This document shows positions 1 to 10,869 of a stretch of DNA of 64,000 nucleotides, in pieces. Source of the stretch: Cephalotus follicularis (taxonomy: Eukaryota; Streptophyta; Magnoliopsida; Oxalidales; Cephalotaceae); assembly GCA_001972305.1 (NCBI GenBank), contig BDDD01001503.1, positions 159,196-223,195 on the forward strand, in the 5' to 3' direction. Position numbers and translations under genes: made by a program. The stretch's first letter is position 1; the number at the start of each line of letters is the position of its first letter. The notes under the pieces were generated by a model. That model was not told where the DNA came from, searched no databases, and was given only the letters and a program-made list of their open reading frames with translations.

Positions 1-15
1 ACCATTGCAAAATTT

Positions 16-1880
16 TTGAAACATGACCTAGTTAAAGGTCTTCCAAAATTGAGTTTTCAAAAAGATAAATTGTGTGATGCTTGCCAACAAGGAAAGCAAA
101 TAAGAGCAAGTTTTAAACCTACCAACATTGTTGCAACTTCTAGGCCACTCGAACTACTCCATATGGACCTTTTTGGACCAATAAACATAAGAAGCTTAGG
201 AGGCAAATCCTATGCCTATGTTATTGTTGATGATTACACTAAGTACACATGGGTTTATTTTTTGGCACATAAAAGTGAAACTTTTACCTTCTTTGCCAAT
301 TTTTGTAAAATAGTTCAAAAAGAAAAAGGACTTTCTATTTTGAAAATTAGGAGTGACCATGGCAAAGAATTTGAAAATAATATTTTTGATGATTATTGCA
401 TTAAAAATGGTTTTAAACATGAATTTTCAACCCCTAGGACTCCTCAACAAAATGGAGTTGTTGAAAGGAGAAATAGAACACTTGAAGAAATGACTAGAAC
501 AATGCTTTGCGAAAATAATTTACCAAAGTATTTTTGGGCCGAAGCCACAAACACCGCATGCTATATTTTGAATAGAACATCAATAAGGCCAATTCTCAAA
601 AAGACTCCATACGAGTTATGGAAGGAGAGAAAGCCTAATATTAGCTACTTTCGTGCCTTCGGATGTAAATACTTCATACACAACAATGGAAAAGATCAAC
701 TTGGTAAGTTTGACTCTAAAGCGGATGAAGGTATATTTCTTGGCTACTCCCTCTCTAGTAAAGCTTATAGATGTTTCAATAAGCGTACTTTATTAGTAGA
801 AGAATCCATGCATGTTTTTTTTATGAGTTGCATGATTCCTCTTCACATGTGCATGATAGTATAGATTTTCATGAACCTACGGTGGACATAGATGTTAAAC
901 CTAAGGATAGCTACCAAAAAGAACTTATAGATAAGACTTACAAGGTTGTTAGAGACCACCCACATGAAGCCATCATTGGTGACATTCAACAAGGTATTAG
1001 AACTAGGTCTAGAGCAAACACTTGTAACTATGTTGCTTTCCTTTCTCACCTAGAACCCAACAACTTTGTAGAAGCGGAAAAAGATGAATATTGGATATTA
1101 GCTATGCAAGAAGAGCTAAACCAATCTGATAGAAACAAAGTTTGGTTCTTAGTACCTAGACCAAAGGACCATTCGGTTATAGGAACCAAATGGGTTTTTA
1201 GAAACAAAATGGATGATCAAGGGACCATTATTAGAAACAAGGCTAGACTAGTTGCCCAAGGCTATTCACAAGAAGAAGGAATAGACTTTGATGAGACATG
1301 TGCACCGGTTGCTAGACTAGAATCCATTCGATTGTTACTTGCATTTGCTTGTTTTAATAATTTCAAATTATATCAAATGGATGTTAAAAGCGCCTTTTTA
1401 AATGGTTTTATCAAAGAAGAGGTGTATGTTGAACAACCTCAAGGTTTTGAGGACCCTCACTTTCCAAATCATGTTTTCAAGTTAAACAAAGCTTTATATG
1501 GACTCAAACAAGCCCCTCGTGCTTGGTATGAGAGGTTGACAAAATTTTTAATTGAAAATGATTTTAAACAAGGAAATATTGATATTACTCTTTTTACAAA
1601 GTCTAAAGGTAATGATCTACTTATTGTTCAAATTTATGTTGATGATATTATCTTTGGATCTACTAATGACTCTTTGTGCAAGGAATTTTCAAACACCATG
1701 AAATTTGAATTTGAAATGAGTTTACTGGGAGAGCTTAACTATTTTCTTGGACTACAAGTCACATAAAACAAAGATGGGATCTTTATCAACCAAACAAAAT
1801 ATACAAAGGATATTCTCAAGAAGTTTGGAATGGAGAATGCTAAAACGAGCAAGACACCTATGAGTACCTCTACAAAGCTT
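16..1880 (+). pseudogene. Element A pol remnant (integrase and reverse transcriptase)
   Basis: This is a fossil polyprotein of the Ty1/copia type. The CDACQQGKQ zinc segment is followed by the integrase core, with LLHMDLFGP and DDYTKYTW near the first acidic residue, SDHGKEFEN, and TPQQNGVVERRNRTLEE around the last. Next come the linker ending in FFMSC-like text and the RT fingers and palm ([64 protein letters not shown]). These order and spacing features are those of Sirevirus pol. I did not recognise an RNase H domain. It is not expected to be active. Confidence 0.8.
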
Positions 1881-1969
1881 GACAAAGATGAACAAGGTAA
1901 ATGTATCAATCCGTCTGTTTTTATCACTCTCTGTGGTTTTCCTTTGTACTCACAAACTGTTTGATAAAA

Positions 1970-3281
1970 TGCCGAGGACAAAACAACCTGCCAAAAAGAA
2001 GGCTACTTCTACCTCTCAGCCTAAGAAATCTGCTAAAAAGCAGAGACTTGAACTTAGAGAGTCTTCCTCGACCCTTCTCTATCGGATTCCGAATCCGAAG
2101 AGCAAGTTCCTCTTAGGAATGTTGTGTTTGTTGACAAAAGAGTTATGGGAGGCAGAAATATCGACTTGGATTTCTGTTCTTCCGAGTTTTCGTTTGTTTC
2201 CTGGTTAGATGATCTCCATCTTCTCCCTCTTGTACAAATTTCTGACCCTTTTTACATAAAATTGGTCAAGGAATTTTACTTAAACCTTCGAATGGTTTCA
2301 AGCCCAAATGAGGAATTTGCACTCTCCTCATCTGTCAAAGGGCAGAGAATTTATCTAGATGCTAGGATTCTAACCTCTATTTTACACATTCCACATACCG
2401 GTTTATACGTTTTTGAACACAAAAAATGACCGGAGGTTGAGGGTTTTCACCCTAACCAAATTTTGTCTCTTTTGTACCCAAATGATCCAAATGTTCATCC
2501 CAATATGGCACTGACTACCAATAGATTATCAGTTGACCATAGGCTACTCCACCATCTTATTGTACATCAAATTCTACCCACCGGTGGAGGGTATGCAAAG
2601 TTGTCTCGGATGCAAGTTTTTCTCATGTGGTGCATCCTTTCCAAAATTGAATTTTGTTTTCCTCTCCTCATGCTCAAGACTATGGTAAGAGCATTCTCTC
2701 AAAAGAAATCAGTTTTACCTTTCTACTCTATCCTTACCAAAGTCTTTCTCCATCACCAAATTCGGCTAGAAGGTGAAATTGCAACAAAATTGAAGAAAGA
2801 GGACACTTACAACAAGAGCACTATGAATAGAATGGGGTGGAAAAAGCAATAAGGGATATGGACCTATTGCCCCAAAGTTGATCAAGGGCCAAGGATGGCA
2901 AGAGAAGAGCAAGAAGAGAATCCTCCTTGGGAAGCACATGAAGAATCTGTACCTGCTCAGGCTCAAGCTCAAGGAACCTCATCCTCTACTGATTTTGACA
3001 GAGTGATAGAGTTTATGCGCTCAAGATTTGATTCTATGCAAGCCTCGCTTGAAGAGAAATTTGAGCAAGTCAACACGCGGCTCACTAGCTTGGAGAAAGA
3101 TCATGTGACGATTCGCTCCGATTTCGATTACATCGATGACACTATCTACTACGACCTAAAAGTCGTAAGGAGACGTCTCAAAAGAATGGAACGAAAACTT
3201 GCCGATTCCAAGACTATTGATGGTTGCGAAGAGACTTCGGGTGATAAATCCGACTCCGATGCCCCCTCTGCTGCCTCTTGA
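1970..3281 (+). pseudogene. Element A 3' (env-like) ORF remnant
   Basis: The region downstream of pol encodes a basic lysine-rich N-terminus (MPRTKQPAKKKATS). Next is a globular part with VKEFYLNLR and a segment resembling the family annotated in plants as 'putative plant transposon protein'. Last is an acidic, glutamine-rich tail whose heptad-like FDSMQASLEEKFEQVNTRLTSLE stretch predicts a coiled coil. The same layout (basic N-terminus, globular domain, coiled-coil tail) occurs in the 3' ORFs of elements D and E, though A is only distantly similar to them. It is broken. The function is unknown; such ORFs have been called env-like in the SIRE group on position alone. Confidence 0.65.
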
Positions 3282-3668
3282 TTGCTTGTTGCTGCTGTTT
3301 TCATCTTGTTGCTGTTTTTTGTTGTTTGTTTTTGTTATGTTGTAATGAAACTAAGTGTTTACTTATCCTTTGTAAGGACAAAGTTTGTTAATGAATTTAT
3401 GATATTAATGAAATGTTTATTTCAATGTGTTTATGAAATTATGTTTATGTTATATGTTTATGAATTATGTTTATAATATGAATGTGTTTTTGATTTATGA
3501 TATAATTGTGTTGTATGATTATGTTCTCTCAATTATTGCCGATAATTATATTCATTACCGATATTATGATATTTTGTGCATAATGCCTATGTTCATACTC
3601 TTTTTACCCTTGCTGTCATTAAGAGGGAGCTAATGATTTCTTCCTTTTGTAGAACTTTTTGATGCTAT
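3282..3668 (+). other. AT-rich spacer between 3' ORF and polypurine tract of A
   Basis: This is a T-rich and then TA-rich stretch with many repeats of the type tatgtttatg. It contains no credible coding region. It corresponds to the non-coding segment that follows the 3' ORF in elements D and E. Confidence 0.5.
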
Positions 3669-3682
3669 ACAAAAAAGGGGGA

Positions 3683-4250
3683 GAATAGGCTCAAAATGCT
3701 TGAGTTTATGAATTTTGGGAGAAAAGGCTCAATATGGGAGATTAAGACTCAAAATGCTATGCATTTTAGAAAAGAACTCTCAACAGCATAACTCATTCCT
3801 TATTGATATTGCACAGGAACTTTCTTATTAACATTACCATTGCTTTCTAACAAGCTTCTAAGCCTTATCCTTTGAGATTTTCTGAGTGTTTCATATTGAG
3901 AGCTGTATTATTCATATCAACCTATTTGAGAGGTTATCTTGTAAACACTTTCACATTTTACTTGTAAAAGAGGAGAATCCTCTAAGGTCTTGAGGTCAAG
4001 GTCTTGTGATTGAGGTCAATCACGAAGTTGTAAGGTGTAACGAATTGCTGCCTTAATCAATTCGAGATAGTGGAAACTCAAGGAGCTCCCTTGGGAAAAG
4101 TGGACGTAGGCAAGAGTTAGCCAAACCACTCTAAATTCGGAGAAGTTTTTCTTTCCCTTCACTATTTACTTTGAAAGTTTTTAAATTTCCGATATTTACT
4201 TCAATATTCAATTCACCCCCCCTCTTGTATATTGCAAGAGTGTTTATTTC
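3683..4250 (+). repeat. Element A 3' LTR (short)
   Basis: The LTR follows a purine tract (aaaaaagggggagaa). Its second half has the layout seen in the other Sirevirus LTRs here: a rule-like series of gaggtcaa/aaggtc phrases, then a gtggacgtaggc block, then ccaaaccact and a C-run before the end. It lacks the RTCGAY array that fills the U3 of E, D and C. Both ends are uncertain by some tens of bases. Confidence 0.55.
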
Positions 4251-4256
4251 ACTTTA

Positions 4257-5119
4257 CTCGATATACTCTCCAGTAGTCTTGCCTTCTGGGCGACCTCCAC
4301 AAAAGTACCCAGCTCCATAGCTCTAATCTGAGACCGAAGATCCGGTCGCAAACCCCTCAGGAACCTTCGGATCTTCTTCTCCTCATCTGCCACCAGATAA
4401 GCTGAATGCCTGGCAAGCTTCACAAATCTGGCCTGATACTCGGCCACTATCATCTCACCCTAATGCAGCTCCAAGAGCTTTGTCTCTCTCCTTTCCTGCT
4501 GTATATAAGTCACCAAGATCTCCTCCTGAAACCCCTCCCAAGTACTAGCAACTCTAGTGGCCTCCCATTTAGCTTTGACCATCTCCCAGTAGTGAGTGGC
4601 CTCACCCCATAGTCGATATACCAAAAATCTCAGTTTCTGTTCATCGGTGCGTTCCATCACCTCAAAGATCTTCTCTAGATCCTGTAACCACCTCTCAGCA
4701 ATTGTGGCTTCAAGCTCCCCCTTGAAACTGGGAGGATTCTATCTCATGAACCTCTCAAGGTTCCTTCTGAACTGATTACCGTCATCATGTACACCATAAG
4801 CAGCAGCCATCTGCTAAGGCTGAGCTTGAGCATACAATCTCCGTATATCCTCCATATTCACTGCATTGGTAGCCATCTGCTACTGGAAATAGTTAGCGAT
4901 GCTGTCCATCGAATCCCTCACATTAGGCGCTACCTTCGGAACATTCATATTGGCAGCCTCCTGAGGAACATTATTCATCGGATCACCCCCAAGATTTACT
5001 TCCTCGGGAACATCCTCGTCAACAATCCTACGCCTTCCGCGTCTTCTCCGACCGTCCATTTTGTTCCTATAAAGAAAGATGTCATTAGTCATCTCGAGGA
5101 AACAATTGTTAATTGGCAA
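4257..5119 (-). pseudogene. Element B gag remnant
   Basis: The minus-strand coding remnant begins with MDGRRRRGRRRIVDEDVPEE-like text just inside the primer-binding site and runs through the capsid-like retrotransposon gag domain (RLWGEATHYWEMVKAKWEA, QERRETKLLEL, RFLRGLRPDLRSQIRAMELGTFVEVAQKARLLE). Zinc knuckles are not present. Similarity to H gag is obvious by eye (RFLRGLRPDLRS is shared exactly), placing B in the Tekay-like chromovirus neighbourhood. It is broken. Confidence 0.75.
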
Positions 5120-5171
5120 GGATAGTGTCCCAGCTAAGCATATAAATGGATATATGCTCTGATACCACTGT

Positions 5172-7616
5172 TGTCACACCCCGTTTCCATTAACAACATA
5201 TATCATGGTAATTTAACGTAAATCCAGCTTATACAAAAATACGATAAATTTAAAACTTTGATTCTAATAAGATCTTGCGGAAGTATTTAATAATAAGCTA
5301 AATAAGTAACAAAATCATGCATCCCATACCACATGATTCCAACATTTAATATCATTATGCCAAGGTCAATTGCCCTCAAACGGAGCATGATCAAAAGTCG
5401 ATCAACATCATTAATACATCAATACAGTAATCCAAAACAAAATATTTTTCAATACATCGTTTAACATTTATTCAAGCAAATAAAATTCCATCTCCCCTCC
5501 GATTCAACCGTGCTCGGGCGATATCCCTATCACTGCATCAATCTGAAATAGTAGGAGGTTAGCCTTTGTCCTCACTTGGCTAAAATATAAGTGTAATTCA
5601 GGGTCAATGAAAATGACTGTCATGAAATGAATGCATTCATGATGCAATACATAATATATCGTAATACGTACATATATATATATATATATGCATGTATGTA
5701 TCTATCTATCTATGCCAATAGGTGCAACCATGCCAAGTGGCTACAACCACCAAATCATCAATCATGTCTCAAGGGACAAATCAAATCAAATCAAATCAAT
5801 TGTACGAAGAGCGCTGCCATCTTCTGGCCCCGACGTCGTACTCTTACTTCAGCCCCAGACTCCCGGGTCACGAAGCAAGGCAACAAATCAAACTCATGAT
5901 GCTCGCACTCTGTGTTCAGCAATCATGGTATCCCGTGTTACTTGAACTCAGTGTTTAGTAACATTGTATTTGAACGTCCCTAGCCATCTCTTGGCCCCTA
6001 GGGGAACATCCCGCCACCAGCCATCGGTGACACTCCGTCACCCGGCCAGTACGGCATCAATCACAATCAATCAATCAATCCGAATTCAAATCGTTTCCAA
6101 GTAATTCATAAGTTATAAAATACTGAAAAGATTTCATTTATTCAAAATGTAATCAGTCTTTGAAATCACGTTTCAATCCGTCGAAAACATACATTTATCA
6201 AAATATACATTTTCGCATAAAATAATGATTTGTATAAAATCATGTAAACATTTCTAAAATGAATAAAACACTTTAGAATCATTCATATTCCAATCAACAA
6301 TTCATTTCATATCAAAATGCAATGCAAACATATGTTCAAAGTGTAGGTCAGTCCCCAACAGTCGGCTGTCTCCTCTTTACAGTCGGCTGTTTTCCTTCAA
6401 CAGTCGGCTGTCCTATTTTGGCAGTCGGCTGTCCCCTTAACAGTCGGCTGTCTCCTCTTGACAGCCAGTTGCTTTGTGAACAGTATGCATCTTCTACATC
6501 GCTACCCACCCCAGCCTCGCCACCTCAGTGAATCCGGGTGAAGTGACACGTGGACAGTCGACTGTCATCCCAACAGTTGGATATGCCATCTACAGTCGGC
6601 TGCCCTATTTTGGCAGTCTGTTTACTCAACAGCAGGAGGTGTCCTCTATTAAATCGTATGAACAGTTGACTGGCTCATTTGCACAGTCGGCTGTTTCCCC
6701 TCTAGTAGTCGGCTGTTCTCACAAAATAGTCGACTAATAGCCTCAAACAGTCAACTGTCCTCTTTGGATAGTCGGCTGGTCCTACGGGCAGTACACAGAC
6801 ACAGTAGAAAACACATGTAATTCTCAACCCAATCCATTCAAAATAGAGCATTCATAAACAACAACACATGTTCATGCTCATATCATAGCCTATTGCATGC
6901 ATTTCATCTATGAACATCTATTATAACTGAACTTAAACCATAATTATAAAATCCCCTACCTCGAATTCCAAGTTAGGAATTACAATCCACCTATTTAAGT
7001 CCCAGATCCGAGGCGTTCAGAGCTCCCAGGTCCGTCCAATGACTCAAACAAGCTCGGTTCTCCCACTGGTTCGAGCCTCCAAGTCCCCAGCTCAAGTGTG
7101 GAGCATTTGGGCTTAACCTTTCTCTCATTTTCTTCCCTTTTCCTTCACAATCTCTCTATTTCTTTCTCCATTTGAAATGCTGAATGAAAGGGGAGGAGAA
7201 AGTGTGCTTTTATGGGAAAAAAATGTATTTCCCTTCCCCCCCCCTCTCTCTCTCTCTCTCTGCCAACACAGTCCCCCAAATCACTCTCTTTCTGCCATGA
7301 CAGGTCTGACGCGCACATTATGCTGTCTGATGCTTGGCAGTCGACTGTCTTATCTAAGTAGTCGACTGTCTCTATCGACAGTTCCAACCAGTTGTTCCTC
7401 CCAAGCAGTTGGCTGGTTCCACTTAAGGGGGTCCAGTCGACTGTCCCTCCCGACAGTCGGCTGCCTGCCTTGTTTCAACACTCATCACAATTTCTTTATC
7501 TTTTCATGCAAGCTTTAACATCACATAGTGGGGAAAACCATGATTCTCATTAATTCAAAGCATAGATTACATCGGGAAATACAATATTACATTCAATGAA
7601 AATCCCGGGTGTTACA
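5172..7616 (-). repeat. Element B 5' LTR (about 2.4 kb)
   Basis: On the plus strand it runs from TGTCACACCCCG to GGGTGTTACA, the inverted form of a TG...CA LTR. It contains a (TA)n run near 5670-5690, a (CT)n run near 7244-7260, and three clusters of CAGTCGGCTG-type motifs (about 6349-6490, 6553-6790, 7337-7470). A conserved hairpin block lies at 5541-5583. No protein-coding sequence is credible in it. Small open frames there are by-products of the motif repeats. Confidence 0.85.
6349..6790 (-). promoter_or_regulatory. Phased CAGCCGACTG-type array in B LTR
   Basis: Plus-strand CAGTCGGCTG (sense strand CAGCCGACTG) recurs with start-to-start spacings of 21, 21, 21, 19 and 21 bp in the first cluster. 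More degenerate copies follow (CAGTCGACTG, CAGTTGACTG, CAGTCAACTG). The role is inferred: a repeated transcription-factor site. The repeat is seen directly. Confidence 0.6.
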
Positions 7617-9056
7617 TAATCTTTGTGGTAAAATAGGACACATATCAAGGGTTTGTGTACATAGAAAGTATAGTATAAAAGTTAAAAAGATTTGGGCTCC
7701 GAAAGGAACTATACCAACTAACCTTAAAGGACCCAAAGTCACTTGGGTACCAAAGAAGTCAACATGATTATGCTTTATGTAGGAGCACTTGAAGGCCAAA
7801 ACCAATCAATGGTATATGGACAGTGGCTGCTCCAAACATATGACGGGTGACAACAATCAGTTCATCACCCTAAAAACAAAATATGGAGGACAAGTGACGC
7901 TTGGAGACGATGCAAAAGGGAAAATTGAAGGAGTTAGCACCATAGGTAAAAACTCTTCAACCTCTATTGATAATGTCTTATATGTCAAGGGACTTAAACA
8001 TAACCTTCTTAGCATAAGTCAATTGTGTGACAAAGGTTATAGAGTCACTTTCGAAAAGACACGTTGCATTGTAGTTAATGTCTTTGACATTTCAATCAAG
8101 TTCATTGCATATAGACAAGATAATGTTTATGTTATAGATTTAAAAAGTCTTGATTTTCAAAATGTAAAATGTCTTGTTTCTATAAACAATGATGATAGTT
8201 GATTATGGCATTGGAGACTAGGTCATGCTAGCATGAACACCATTTCAAAAATTTGAGATATGATCTTGTTAAAGGCCTTCCCAAACTTTCTTTTGAAAAA
8301 AGATAAAATTTGTGATGCTTGTCAAATGGGAAAGCAAACTCGATCGTCTTTTAAAAGAAAAAATGTTATCTCCACATCCATCCCATTAGAGCTATTGCAT
8401 ATGGACTTGTTTGGACCGTCTAGGACTAGAAGTCTTGGTGGAAAACAATATGCTTTAGTTATTGTAGATGATTTTCAAGATTTACATGGACTTTGTTTTT
8501 AACAAATAAAAATGATGCTTTCAATGAGTTTTAATTTTTTTTGTAAAAAGATTCAAAATGATAAAAACTCTACCATTAAATCTATTAGAAGTGATCATGG
8601 TAGATAGTTTGAAAATATCGATTTGGAAAACTTTTGCAATGAAAATGGTTTTGTTCATAATTTTTCTACTCCTAGAACTCCTCAACAAAATGGAGTTGTA
8701 GAGAGAAAGAATAGAACTTTGCAAGAAATGGCTAGAACAATGCTTTGCGAAAACTCTTTGCCAAAATATTTTTGGGCTAAGACTGTTAATACTGCATGTT
8801 ATGTGTTAAATCGTATAACAATAAGGCTCATTCTAAAAAAGACACCATATGAATTATGGAGGCAAAGAATGCCTAATATTAGTTACTTTCGTGCATTCAG
8901 GTGCAAGTGCTTCGTACATAGCAACGGCAAGGACAATCTTGGTAAGTTTGATGCTAAAGCGGATGAATGTATTTTTCTTGGATACTCAAACTCTAGTAAA
9001 GCATATATAATTTTTAATAAGAAGAGATTAGTTGTATAAGAATCTATACATGTTAT
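7617..9056 (+). pseudogene. Element C gag end, protease and integrase remnant
   Basis: The order is a zinc-knuckle half (CGKIGHIS), the conserved Sirevirus gag tail (IWAPKGT ... GPKVTWVPKKS), protease active-site region WYMDSGCSKHMTGD, the pre-integrase zinc region with CDACQMGKQTRSSF, and the integrase core with LLHMDLFGPSRTRSLGGKQY and TPQQNGVVERKNRTLQEM. Similarity to A and E is strong at the motif level. It is broken. Confidence 0.8.
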
Positions 9057-10229
9057 TGAAAGTCCTATATGGCAACTTTTAATTAATAAATTTGTTTGCG
9101 GAAAAGACAAATTAAACTATGAATAGAAACAAGCACACAAAAAAACAATCAAACAATAACAAGTAATAAAGAGAGAGAGTTAGAGAGAGTGCAAACACGA
9201 TTTTATAGTGGTTCGGCAAAATCCGTGCCTACGTCCACTTTCTCAAGAACCACTTGAGATTCCACTAGAGACCACTAGCAACCTTTGATTTTGGCTTGTG
9301 GGTGCAAATCAAAGAGAACCACCTTACACTTGATTTACCCCCTTTGATAATCCTACAAAGGGTTCACTTCTCGTGATAATCCTACTAAGGGTTCACTCCC
9401 TTATACAATAAAGGTTTGTAAAGATGTTTTGTGTTGTTTTTCAATAACCTCACAAAGGTTGGATATTTCTAAGTGAGGATTACAAACAATAGCTCTCTAA
9501 GATAGGCTTTAAAATTCTTGAACCAAGCTTCGGTATTGATTTGAAAGGTATAGGATTGCTCTTGAGTTGCTTGGAAGAAATGTGTATTGTCTTGTTATCT
9601 CTTCTTTGTAATGATACCTCACTCTTTCTTATATAGAGATGCACCAACGGATCTATTTTTTTAAGCTTCAGACCAAATCCAGTCGGCTGGATTTTCCTGG
9701 CAGTCGGCTGGAGAAGTTGTTGTGCATTTATGATTATAGCCATTGGAGAAGGCAGTCGGCTGGATGAACTTGGCAGTCGGCTGTTCGCCTAAACAGTCAG
9801 ATGTTCCCCTGCTTCAGTCGACTGTTTTGGGAAAATTGGATTTCCCAAAAGCTACTGGTCTAAATGTGCACTTCTTGATAGTCGGCTGGAGATCCTTGGC
9901 AGTCGACTGTTTTGTCTTGGCAGTCGGCTGGAGCCCTGATACAGTCGGTTGGATGGACTGCAATTCCAGATGCAGGGATTCTTTGAAGTTCCAGTCAGCT
10001 GTTCATCCTAGGCAGCCGGCTACACAATCTCAACAGTCGGCTGTTCATCATTGGCAGTCGACTGTTTATGCCTGTATCTACAACTTTAAACTTTGCAACA
10101 CTTTCAACATACAATCAAGTGAGTAGATGAGTTTGTAAGATATCAAAACATGCATACAAGTATTTCTTGTTTGTTAATCATCGAAATATAACCCTTTAAC
10201 GCATTTAAAGGGGTGGCAGAAATCCAACA
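9057..10229 (-). repeat. Element D 3' LTR (1173 bp)
   Basis: On the plus strand it runs from TGAAAGTCC to ATCCAACA. Read on the minus strand it starts TGTTGG and ends ACTTTCA. It carries a CAGTCGGCTG array (9680-10074). Immediately downstream in the sense direction is a TATA box (ctctatataag on the minus strand, 9629-9639), then the gtggacgtaggc/ccgaaccact R-U5 block (about 9211-9240 reverse). Terminal CCACCCC/TGTTGG text matches E. Confidence 0.88.
9680..10074 (-). promoter_or_regulatory. Phased motif array upstream of TATA in D 3' LTR
   Basis: It holds about 14 copies of CAGTCGGCTG/CAGTCGACTG (sense CAGCCGACTG), several at 21-bp spacing (for example the first two near 9680 and 9701). The array sits just upstream, in the sense direction, of the TATA at 9629-9639. 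It is homologous to the array at about 34054-34441 in the 5' LTR. Confidence 0.65.
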
Positions 10230-10869
10230 ATCTCCCCCTTTTTGATGATTGACAAAACATAACTAATACTGCATGATTTTGACAAAATTAACACTTAACA
10301 CCACTAAAACTAACTAAACTTCAATAAGTTAAGTCTAGAACATTTGTCAAAGTGATTGAGCAACAAATTTTATTAGGATAATGCATACCTAAACAGTTCT
10401 CCCCCTTTTTGTATGCATAGTCACAAAAAGAACAATATACAACATATATTTGACTATACTATATAAATTCTCCCCCCTTTTGTCAAACAACAAAAAGTTT
10501 AACGAAGCTCCCCCTTAATCACGACATATGTTTAAGCATTTAACAAAGTGCTTTGAGCAACAAAACTTTCCTTTAACGAATGTATAACCAAATTCAATTT
10601 CAAAGAAGAGATTAATTATTTAGGGAGAGGAAACACTAATTGTTGACAACAATGTTCAATGGCAAAAAAAATTTTGGAGAGCATAAATAAACACATTCAT
10701 TTCATAACCACACCGAAAATTCATTATATATTTAGAGTGCAAATTCATTACATAGCTTCAAGGTCATCTCACAATAAACTGCAAGTTCATCAAACATAAA
10801 CTACAAATTCAAGGCAAGTTCATTTTCATCACATATTACAAGAAAACCATGATATGCATGAAATGTCGC
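10230..10869 (-). other. Non-coding tail of D with repeated polypurine tracts
   Basis: Between the 3' ORF and the 3' LTR lie at least four tracts that read as aaaaagggggaga-like on the minus strand (about 10231, 10400, 10471 and 10509). The rest is AT-rich with no credible ORF. The tract at 10231-10243 touches the LTR and is the likely primary plus-strand primer. The others are probably duplicated PPTs, as in C and E. Confidence 0.6.

Larger units (their letters stand above)
1..4250 (+). mobile_element. Element A: 3' part of a Sirevirus (Ty1/copia)
   Basis: The left window edge cuts into pol of a Ty1/copia element on the plus strand. Parts in order are the pre-integrase zinc region and integrase core (about 20-800), reverse transcriptase (about 1050-1760), a 3' env-like ORF region (about 1970-3281), an AT-rich spacer, a polypurine tract near 3669-3684, and a short 3' LTR of roughly 560 bp ending near 4250. 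Integrase shows the copia signature TPQQNGVVERRNRTL. RT shows the WVFRNKMD and [10 protein letters not shown] blocks typical of the SIRE/Maximus group. The 3' ORF and the R-U5-like LTR text (a stretch ending in ccgaaccact-like sequence) match the other Sireviruses in this window. The copy is broken, with several breaks, and looks old. Its right end abuts element B. Confidence 0.8.
4250..7616 (-). mobile_element. Element B: partial Ty3/gypsy element (gag end plus 5' LTR)
   Basis: Reading on the minus strand, a long LTR (7616 to 5172) is followed by a primer-binding site at 5167-5157 (tggtatcagag, initiator-Met type) and then gag (about 5119 to 4257). Gag carries the YRLWGEATHYWEMVKAKWE and EYQARFVKLARHSAYLV blocks, closely similar to the gag of element H. 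The right flank TAATC (7617-7621) continues directly into element C gag, so B probably inserted into C. The matching left flank, pol and 3' LTR are not present. It is broken and incomplete. Confidence 0.8.

Noticed and set aside
5660-5700. TA and TATC microsatellites (also 12130-12155, 56100-56127, 60880-60900)
   Set aside because: These are ordinary simple repeats within LTRs with no sign of further function.
9743-10126. Open frame of 127 codons through the motif array, and similar frames at 6322-6531, 32917-33141, 34118-34351 and 45204-45513
   Set aside because: They read as repeats such as AVGC/TVGW or PADC. 21 bp is a multiple of three, so the phased array keeps frames open on both strands without coding selection.
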